This document shows, one piece after another, positions 1-5,351 of a DNA stretch of 5,351 nt. This DNA comes from Candidatus Altimarinota bacterium (GTDB taxonomy: Bacteria > Patescibacteriota > Gracilibacteria > BD1-5 > UBA2023). Below the pieces are notes generated by a model. The model ran no database searches. It was not told the origin of the DNA and was given only the letters and a program-made list of their open reading frames with translations. Where the stretch lies: NCBI GenBank assembly GCA_943355085.1, contig CALREC010000062.1, positions 1-5,351 on the forward strand. Direction: 5' to 3'. The position numbers and the translations under genes were made by a program. The first letter of the stretch is position 1. Each line of letters opens with the position of its first letter.

Positions 1-1302
1 TTCTATATGAATCCACTGATGATGCTCGTTTCTCTTTTTGTACTTCCCATATGAGCACTGGTTTCTTTTACTGTAGGAAAAAAGGCACATATACTCCAAA
101 AAACAGTAAATGATCTCTGGGACAAGATTTTCGGAAGATTTGGTGATGGACTTACGAATATCGGGATTATTCGGCTCTATGCTCGTGAAAAACAAGAGGG
201 TACGATTATTGGATGACTCATTGATAGTGCTTCTGCTCAACAATTTCATATTCGTAAACTTTGGTGTTTTCTCAATGCCTGAGGGAAGATTCTCGAATTC
301 GTCGGGAAGGTGGGAGTGACGATTGCTGGAGTCTTTTTCATACTGCATGGTCGTATGACGATCGGGGACCTCTTCTTTTTTGTGGCGATCGCCAGTCGAA
401 TCTATGCACCGCTTCAGTCACTCGAAACTTCGTATCGAAACATCGTCCGTTATATCGCGGATTTCTCCAAAGTCCGATCCCTGCTTGAGATGCAGGACGA
501 ACCAGATAATGGGACGAAAATCCTCTCTCATCTCGAAAAAACTCTCACCTACAATCATATCTCTTTTTCCTATCCGAGCAATGATCGGGAAGTGCTCAAT
601 GATATCTCTTTTGAGGTCAAGAAAGGACAAAGGGTTGCATTTGTCTGACATACAGGATCTGGTAAAACTACTCTCACACAACTTTTGACACGATTTTATG
701 ATCCAGTTTCTGGATCTATCCAGATTGACGGAACCGATATTCGAGATTTTACCCTCGAAAGCTATCGCTCCAAGCTTGCTGCAGTATTTCAGGATACGAC
801 CCTTTTTAATGATACGATTCGACATAATCTCGAATATGTCCGCGATGGCGTAAGTCTTGAGCAGATTCGTGAGGCCTGTCGTCAAGCAAATATCCTGGAA
901 TTCATAGAAGGTCTGGAAAAAGGATTTGATACCGAAGTGGGGGAGCGTGGACTCAAGCTCTCAGGATGAGAGAAACAACGAATTGCTATTGCTCGTGCTA
1001 TCATCGCAGATCCCGAGATCCTGATCCTCGATGAGGCGACAAGTGCTCTCGATGCCAAGACGGAGCGACTCGTCCAAGAGGCTTTCAGTACACTCATGGA
1101 AGGACGAACTTCGGTTATCATCGCTCACCGCCTCTCGACCATTCGCCATGCTGATCATATTTTTCTCTTTGAAAAATGAAGACTATTAGATTCAGGGTCG
1201 CATGACGAGCTTTATCTATCTAGCCCTGTGTACCGAGAGATGGTGGATTACCAAAAGAATGGGTTCGTAGAGGAAGAGGATGAAATTGAGGATGTAATGT
1301 AG
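1..1302 (+). CDS. ABC exporter half-transporter (permease-ATPase fusion), 5'-truncated by window edge
   Basis: This is the last 433 residues of a type IV (MsbA/Atm1-like) ABC exporter half-molecule, which would dimerise in the inner membrane and use ATP to export a lipid, peptide or drug-like substrate. It is open from base 1, so the start and roughly the first 150 residues lie outside the window (family members are about 580-600 residues). Membrane helices are visible near residues 4-25, 100-117 and 120-141. The ATPase follows: Walker A GHTGSGKT at 216-223, Q-loop Gln264, signature LSGGEKQR at 320-327, Walker B ILILDE at 340-345, SALD D-loop at 348-351 and switch His376. Six in-frame TGA codons (52, 214, 280, 646, 967, 1177) must be Gly; those at 646 and 967 are invariant motif glycines. 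The C-terminus is an acidic tail and the stop is TAG. The substrate cannot be inferred. Identity as an ABC exporter is very secure. Confidence 0.95.
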
Positions 1303-1327
1303 AGATGTTTCTGAGAAATATCTCTAC
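1299..1327. repeat. REP-like palindrome overlapping the ABC gene stop codon
   Basis: The arms are GTAGAGATGTTTCT (1299-1312) and AGAAATATCTCTAC (1314-1327). They pair except for one G-T position, which would be a G-U wobble in RNA. The left arm includes the TAG stop of the ABC gene. The outer GTAGAGAT/ATCTCTAC arms are the same as those of the palindrome at 1650-1678 inside the transposase, so the two are probably related. There is no T-run after it, so it does not look like a standard intrinsic terminator, though it may still protect the 3' end of the ABC mRNA. Confidence 0.8.
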
Positions 1328-1357
1328 GATGAATGTTAAATTTCTAACAAAAATAAT

Positions 1358-1933
1358 ATGACCGACCCAGAATTTAAATTCCGTGATATCTATCGTGTTC
1401 CGTCGCACCGATTAAAGGGGTATGATTATTCCTCTGAAGGGGCGTATTTCATAACGATTTGTACAAAAAATCGTGAGAATTATTTTGGAGATGTGGTTGA
1501 CGGAAAAATGGTGTTGACGGAAATGGGGAAAATTGCAGATAAATTTTTACAAGAAATTCCAGATCATTTTCAGAATGTGTTGATCGATGCGTATGTAATA
1601 ATGCCGAACCATATACATTTCATTGTGATCATGAAAACCGATGATGATTGTAGAGATGTAGCACTGCTACATCTCTACGGTGGTGCAGATAAATTTACGA
1701 AACAGTATTATTCTGATATTTCTCCGAAAAAATGAACCATTTGATCAATCATTCGTTCCTATAAATCTATCTGCACAAAAACCATCAATGCCATGCAGGA
1801 TAATATTTTCTTTGCCTGGCAACCAAATTACCACGATCGTATTATCCGTGATGAAAATGAATGAAACCGAATCCGACAATATATTGTCGATAACCCCGCA
1901 CAATGGGAAAATGATGAAAATTATCAGAAATAG
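1358..1933 (+). CDS. REP-associated tyrosine transposase (RAYT; Y1/HUH, IS200-like)
   Basis: This 191-residue protein belongs to the Y1 transposase superfamily, whose members nick single-stranded DNA at hairpins with a tyrosine nucleophile. The N-terminal block RLKGYDYSSEGAYFITICT is typical of the family. The metal-binding HUH motif is His85-Ile-His87 in MPNHIHFIV. The helix at about 129-140 (GSIIRSYKS) carries the probable catalytic Tyr135, and the C-terminal signature WQPNYHDRIIRDE is followed by RIRQYIVDNPAQW. Three TGA codons (1733, 1742, 1862) read as Gly; under the standard code the gene would stop at residue 125 and lose its Tyr helix and C-terminus. The stop is TAG. The start at 1358 has no Shine-Dalgarno motif but gives the expected N-terminus. 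RAYTs are usually single-copy domesticated genes with REP hairpins around them, and this one has such palindromes on both sides and one inside residues 98-107. Whether it is active is unknown. Confidence 0.93.
1650..1678. repeat. REP-like palindrome inside the transposase coding sequence
   Basis: The arms GTAGAGATGTAGCA (1650-1663) and TGCTACATCTCTAC (1665-1678) are perfect 14-base inverted repeats around a single C. A realistic hairpin has 12 pairs and a 5-base loop. The element is translated in frame as CRDVALLHLY (residues 98-107), in the variable linker between the HUH motif and the tyrosine helix. Its 17-base core at 1656-1672 is identical to the core at 1950-1966 downstream of the gene. 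Confidence 0.9.
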
Positions 1934-1944
1934 AAATTTTGTTG

Positions 1945-1971
1945 TAGATATGTAGCACTGCTACATATCTA
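1945..1971. repeat. REP-like palindrome downstream of the transposase
   Basis: The arms TAGATATGTAGCA (1945-1957) and TGCTACATATCTA (1959-1971) are perfect 13-base inverted repeats around C1958. The core ATGTAGCACTGCTACAT (1950-1966) matches the palindrome inside the transposase exactly. The element lies 11 bases after the transposase TAG and 28 bases before the GNAT start, and no T-run follows. It is most likely a REP hairpin recognised by the transposase; it may also act as an mRNA 3'-end stabiliser. Confidence 0.85.
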
Positions 1972-1999
1972 TCAGATTCTATATTTACCAATATCACAT

Positions 2000-2407
2000 A
2001 TGCACCTAAAAATTCTTACATCAAAAACCATTCTAAATCATAAAAATGCTCTTTTAGAACTCTATGATCCATTCAAAAAACGCCCAAAAGATTACTGGAA
2101 ATCACTTAAAAATTCCAATTTCATCATTGTGGCTTTTGAAGGTGAAAAAATGGTCTGAGCAAGTCGAATCATCACTGATATGTACATGTGTGCGATGATT
2201 TTCGATGTGCTCGTGGATCCTGATTATCGTGAAAGGGGGATTGCTTCAAAAATCATGGAAAAGACCGTGAAGCTCTGTCGAGAAAAGCAGATTAAGAATG
2301 TCAATCTGGTAACTGATCCATCTTTTCTCTGGCTCCCAGATTTTTATAGGAAATTCGGTTTCGTAGTTGACGAATCGGATGGTACGTATATGATACTTTG
2401 CAAGTAA
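2000..2407 (+). CDS. GNAT-family N-acetyltransferase
   Basis: This small cytoplasmic protein of 135 residues would transfer an acetyl group from acetyl-CoA to an amine; the acceptor cannot be predicted. A strand with the typical VGASRIITD segment (residues 52-60) leads into FDVLVDPDYRERGIASKIM, where R77-E-R-G80-I-A82 is the acetyl-CoA pyrophosphate-binding motif A. The C-terminal part, WLPDFYRKFGFVVDESDGTYM, is the classic motif B 'FYxKxGF' ending. One TGA (2156) encodes Gly53 at a position that is usually Gly in the family; under the standard code only a stub starting near 2180 would be seen. The stop is TAA. The ATG at 2000 is the start that gives a full-length N-terminal helix; it has no Shine-Dalgarno motif. 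The 17-base gap to the next gene suggests co-transcription with it. Confidence 0.9.
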
Positions 2408-2424
2408 TTTTCATCTCAAAAAAT

Positions 2425-3618
2425 ATGTCAAAAAAAATCTATATCATCGACGGATACAATTTTCTATATCGTGTATTTTATGCTATTCCTCCTTTTTCCC
2501 TCAAAGATGGGACGCCCGTCAATGCAGTTTTTGGTATGGCCAAAATACTTCTAGCACTTCATAGAGAGGATAAACCAGATTATCTCATATTTACGCTCGA
2601 TTCTCGAAGCAAAGCCCGCCTAGATCTCTATCCTGAGTATAAGGGGACACGTGATCGAATGCCCGATAATCTTAAAATTCAAGAATCGATCATCATGGAA
2701 ATGCTCCATATCATGGGCATAAAACACTTAAAGGTTGATGGATTTGAGGCAGATGATATCATTGGCACACTTGTCACGGAGCTTAAAAAAGACAAAGAAA
2801 ATAATATTTTTATCCTCTCTTGAGACAAGGATCTTTATCAATTTATCGATGAAAATGTCGCCATATATGATACTATGAAGCACAAAGTATACCATGTGGC
2901 CGAGGCTCGTGAAAAATTTGCAGTCGACCCAAGATATATCGTAGATTATCTGGCCATCTGTGGCGATACTTCCGATAATATTCCCGGAATCCCTGGATTT
3001 GGACCAAAAAAAGCAGAATCCCTGATTAATCAATATGGATCACTCGAAAATATCTATCAAAACCTAGAAGATATGTCTGGTAAGACTCGCGAAATACTCG
3101 AGCTCAATCGAGAAATTGCTTTTCTGAGCAAACAGCTTGCGACCATCGATATATCGGTTCCGCTACAAGGATTTTCCCTTGATGAGCATATATTTGCAGG
3201 TAGAGACTTTATAACCCCAGAAGTTATTGACTTTTTTACCACGTATGACTTTCGCTCTCTTCTACCGAAAGAACACGTTCAGACAAAGGACTTTTCAAGC
3301 TTGAATCTCAAACAAATTTCCATCACTGAAATAGGCCAAATCCATGTGTGTTTTGATATTCTCAAAAAAAATAAGAAAATCAGTATAGCAACATACGGAG
3401 AGCGTTTCGCTCTTTTTGGTGGCACTCTTTATTTTTGAGATGATCATATATATACATTTGAGACCAAAACTATCAATATGAAAGATTTATGGCAAGAGAT
3501 TCTTTCTGGCAAATATGAAGTAATTGGTTACGATCTCAAAAAAGACCTCGAACGTATCGAGGCCTATGTGCAGAACGGATCAAACGAGATTGCCACGGGG
3601 CAGTTATGACTTTTTTAA
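2425..3618 (+). CDS. polA: DNA polymerase I 5'-3' exonuclease domain protein, truncated polA-like gene
   Basis: The gene has 397 residues, against about 850-930 for complete Pol I. Residues 1 to about 290 are a complete 5' flap nuclease: Asp9 in IIDGYNFLYR, the metal ligands E108, D110 and D111 in GFEADDIIGTL, SGDKDLYQF with Gly133 from a TGA (2821), and GDTSDNIPG with D181 and D184 leading into the helix-three-turn-helix around 187-205. Residues of about 305-397 resemble the start of the 3'-5' exonuclease domain, but IATYGE stands where the proofreading FDTE should be, so that site looks dead. The reading ends at QLGLF, about where the second 'FDT' motif would begin; the rest of that domain and the whole polymerase domain are missing. 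Further TGA glycines are at 3436 and 3607. ATG 2425 was chosen over an in-frame ATG at 2398 because it gives the normal N-terminus. It could be a natural stand-alone nuclease, a rearranged remnant, or an assembly join. Confidence 0.88.
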
Positions 3619-5096
3619 TAGTTTGTCCACACTTGAATATTTTGATTCATGATGTTGTTCCATTCTGATTGTTCGGCGATGTTGTTATCTATATCTGCTG
3701 TAGCTCGGAAGTTATAACTTCCAGATCTATATATTCAGAGATTAAAATAAGCCGTACTTATATCTAAACACTGTCATCTTGTAAGTCTTGAACCTGTAGT
3801 ACGAACCGTTGTATTTGTTGACGTATTAGAAACTTCCACTGTCCAGTTGTTATAACTTGCCATATCATCCCCAGTATTACATACTCGTGTTGTCAGCGTT
3901 TTATTGTTATCATTTGCCCAGATTCGATCCACGACTAAATCGGCATTTCTATTGCGATTTGTTTCTATATACATATTCTGAGAAAGTGTATTATTTGATT
4001 CATTAGATTCACTGAGATTATTATTTGTGTCAATATTTATGCCTAGAGCATAATTTCCATTATAGTGTATACCAAGTTCTTCGGGAGTGATAGAAACAAT
4101 GTCACTCGTGCATTGGCCACGGCCTATCTGAATTGTATTGTATATAGTTCTAGTAATGTCATTAACGGTAAAATTTGTACGAATGGACGCGTTATTTTGC
4201 ATCTCTCCACCGTTGTTGCAGATCTGCGCTACTATGCGTTTGTCTGATATATTTTGATATATTTTTTGTACGATGAGATCTGGCGTTTCATATCGAACAT
4301 TATCATGATAATTATTACAATAGTTATTAGAGTATGTACAGTTTCTATTATGTGCATCCCGATATTGCGTGTTGGTAGAGTTATAATAACTTTGGTTGCA
4401 AATATAATCATTGAGAGGACATATATTGGCTCTATGGTAGATTGTTCATCCATTATAAGAGCTGTTTGCACAATAATTATTATTTGCGTTACAGTAGTAT
4501 GTATTATTTGTAGAATAGGGTAGAGTAGAACAGTTGTTTGTTCCAGGAATACAGTAGTATGTTGTACTATTTGAACAATAATTATTACCAACATTACAAT
4601 ATGTCGTCCCATTGTTATAATTATTTGAGGGATAGTATGTAGGAATTTGGATGTTTTGTGAGTATTTAGAAGGATAGGTGATGTTTATGGATTGAGTGAC
4701 TTTATTGTTGTCTTTTGCTTTTTCAACTTTCCCGTCCTTGAGAAGCGCTCCAGCAGAAATCTCATATATTCCAGATGTATGTATCCCAAGGTCTTGGATG
4801 GATGCCACTCGAAATTCATGACACTCATTGGTTCCGAGGATAATCGGTTCCACCATCGATACGATTCCTCAGCCTGTTTTTTTCATAGCCAGAACAAGAC
4901 TTGTATCAGAATCCATAAGTCCCCCTCAAAGATTACAGACTTGCATATACACATAACTGGTCTCCTGGTGAATATTGGTTACTGCGATATCGGGGAGTCT
5001 TTCGAGAATGGTATCAAATGGAGAAAAGGCCAGTGCGCAGCTTCCAGAAATATAAAAAAATACAAAAAAAACAAAGCTCTTAGATATGGTTTTCAT
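3615..5096 (-). CDS. Secreted Asn/Tyr/Cys-rich protein with three CARDB-like repeats and five C-x6-C pairs
   Basis: This protein of 493 residues is not a recognised named family. Residues 1-23 are a signal peptide (Lys2 and Lys6, then FVFFVFFYISG, probable cleavage after ALA23). Three related domains follow at about 36-138, 272-379 and 385-490. Each begins with D-[IL]-x-V, has a Cys pair (54/92, 293/329, 406/443), a shared LGI[HY]xxGxY motif, and the first two or three end in D-x-N-x-x-x-E-x-x-x-x-N-N, which resembles CARDB/Ig-like adhesion modules. Between domains 1 and 2, residues 153-265 are Asn, Tyr and Ser rich with five C-x6-C pairs. Five TGA codons read as Gly (57, 76, 217, 441, 454). 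It is convergent with the polA-like gene and shares the TTAA at 3615-3618 with its stop. It has its own promoter. A surface or host-contact role is inferred from composition and export signal only. Confidence 0.85.
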
Positions 5097-5125
5097 AATA
5101 TTGACAATGAGTAGTAATATTTTGC

Positions 5126-5153
5126 ATTATAGTATTTTTGTAGAAAAAGCAAG
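5126..5153 (-). promoter_or_regulatory. Predicted sigma-70-type promoter of the secreted protein gene
   Basis: On the minus strand a perfect TATAAT -10 box lies at 5131-5126, preceded by TTGCTT (5153-5148, 4 of 6 matches to TTGACA) with a 16-base spacer. The -10 box is about 30 bases upstream of the ATG at 5096, which fits a short leader. This is consensus matching only. Confidence 0.6.
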
Positions 5154-5190
5154 GGACAAATTAAAGACCATTATATCTTCCTAAATTCTT

Positions 5191-5217
5191 TTGACAAACC
5201 ACAAAACTCTCTATACT
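5191..5217 (+). promoter_or_regulatory. Predicted sigma-70-type promoter facing the tandem-repeat ORF
   Basis: A perfect TTGACA -35 box (5191-5196) is followed after 15 bases by TATACT (5212-5217, 5 of 6 matches to TATAAT). The spacer is shorter than the ideal 17; using TACTAA at 5214-5219 instead gives 17. It is divergent to the promoter at 5126-5153 and points at the ATG at 5251. Confidence 0.55.
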
Positions 5218-5224
5218 AAAATCC

Positions 5225-5250
5225 AAGTAAAATTTCATAATAATTTACTT
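5225..5250. repeat. Inverted repeat directly before the ATG at 5251
   Basis: AAGTAAA (5225-5231) and TTTACTT (5244-5250) form a 7-base inverted repeat with a 12-base A/T-rich loop that ends on the base before the ATG. It lies in the probable leader of the transcript from 5191-5217. It could be an operator half-site pair or a weak mRNA hairpin over the start region, but in such A/T-rich DNA it may be chance. Confidence 0.35.
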
Positions 5251-5331
5251 ATGACACAAAGTACCAAAGGTACGCAAGTACGCAAGTACGCAAGTACGCA
5301 AGTACGCAAGTACGCAAGTACGCAAGGCTAG
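5251..5331 (+). CDS. Possible short or phase-shifted ORF reading through the 8-bp tandem repeat
   Basis: An ATG about 33 bases after a good -10 box opens a frame of 26 codons ending at TAG 5329-5331. Most of it is the tandem repeat, read as TQVRKYAS twice and parts of further copies, because three 8-bp units make 24 bases. No family is recognisable. As read, the product would be too short to be convincing. Adding or losing one repeat unit moves the ATG into one of the other two frames (GCT AGC GGA or CTA GCG GAC), both of which are open to the end of the window. The true gene, if any, may therefore continue beyond base 5351 and be switched by repeat number. Confidence 0.25.
   Translation: MTQSTKGTQVRKYASTQVRKYASTQG
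5270..5325. repeat. Tandem repeat, seven perfect copies of GTACGCAA
   Basis: Seven consecutive identical 8-bp units start at 5270, 5278, 5286, 5294, 5302, 5310 and 5318. A degenerate copy, GTACCAAA, lies just before at 5261-5268. The unit length is not a multiple of three, so copy-number change would shift any reading frame through it. The array is much richer in G+C than the flanking leader. It sits 26 bases from the window end, and such arrays often break short-read assemblies, so the copy number may be an underestimate. Confidence 0.95.
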
Positions 5332-5351
5332 CGGACTCTTTTTTCACATTC

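Noticed and set aside
646..648. TGA as selenocysteine or readthrough stop.
   Set aside because: There are 18 such codons in five unrelated genes, many on invariant Gly positions, and no sign of selenocysteine insertion hairpins tied to them.
418..885. A 155-codon minus-strand reading frame within the ABC gene.
   Set aside because: It is a shadow of the well-supported ATPase coding sequence on the plus strand, with no recognisable protein motifs.
3585..3620. Intrinsic terminator at the T6 run after the polA-like gene.
   Set aside because: Only a 4-base stem (TGCC/GGCA type) can be drawn before the T-run, and it is not adjacent to it.
3607..3700. Possible -1 frameshift at the T6 run extending the Pol I protein (FFNSLSTLEYFDS resembles FDTxLxxYL).
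   Set aside because: The same bases encode the well-conserved end of the third repeat domain on the minus strand, the shifted frame soon becomes Cys-rich nonsense and stops at TAG, and the similarity is only a few residues.
4232..4612. Minus- and plus-strand Ile/Thr-rich frames over 4232-4612.
   Set aside because: They are shifted readings of the Asn/Tyr codon-rich linker of the secreted protein, which runs open across the region in its own frame with regular Cys spacing.
5037..5040. Lipoprotein signal (Cys20) in the secreted protein.
   Set aside because: The residues before Cys20 are SGS without the Leu/Val/Ile expected at -3, while ALA at 21-23 is a good signal peptidase I site.
5270..5325. 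CRISPR array.
   Set aside because: The units are 8 bp, directly adjacent and have no spacers.
5251..5351. Minus-strand gene entering from the right and reading through the 8-bp array.
   Set aside because: One minus frame is open from the window end to near 5251, but it is only the repeat translated (LAYLRTCV), with no promoter, start or family signal visible.

Overview
The window comes from a bacterium that reads TGA as glycine (translation table 25), which points to Candidatus Absconditabacteria (SR1) or Candidatus Gracilibacteria (BD1-5/GN02), ultra-small CPR/Patescibacteria lineages. Under the standard code every substantial gene here looks shattered. Reading TGA as Gly restores five continuous genes with 18 in-frame TGA codons, and several of them fall on invariant glycines: the first Gly of an ABC Walker A motif, the second Gly of LSGGE, and the Gly of the SGDKD motif in a DNA polymerase I nuclease domain. 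The five genes stop only at TAG or TAA. CGA still reads as Arg at conserved positions.

Layout. Bases 1-1302 (+) are the 3' part of a half-size ABC exporter (last membrane helices plus complete ATPase). Bases 1358-1933 (+) are a REP-associated tyrosine transposase (HUH/Y1, IS200-like). It has a palindrome on each side (1299-1327 and 1945-1971) and a third, related palindrome inside its own coding sequence (1650-1678). Bases 2000-2407 (+) are a small GNAT acetyltransferase. Bases 2425-3618 (+) are a DNA polymerase I-type 5' nuclease that ends abruptly inside the degenerate 3'-5' exonuclease domain, so the polymerase domain is absent. Its stop codon lies on a TTAA that also supplies the stop of the convergent gene.

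Bases 3615-5096 (-) encode a secreted Asn/Tyr/Cys-rich protein of 493 residues. It has a signal peptide, three CARDB-like Ig-fold repeats each with a matched Cys pair, and a linker with five C-x6-C pairs. It is a plausible cell-surface or host-contact protein of an episymbiont. Bases 5097-5250 are a divergent promoter region. After it come an ATG at 5251 and seven perfect tandem copies of an 8-bp unit (5270-5325), which could make a downstream gene phase-variable; the window ends too soon to tell.

The genes do not form one pathway. The (+) side mixes export, mobile-element and DNA-repair functions, and the (-) gene has its own promoter. The recoding is certain enough to guide all annotation here. 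The truncated polymerase, the REP-in-transposase arrangement and the Cys-pair surface protein are the most unusual individual features.
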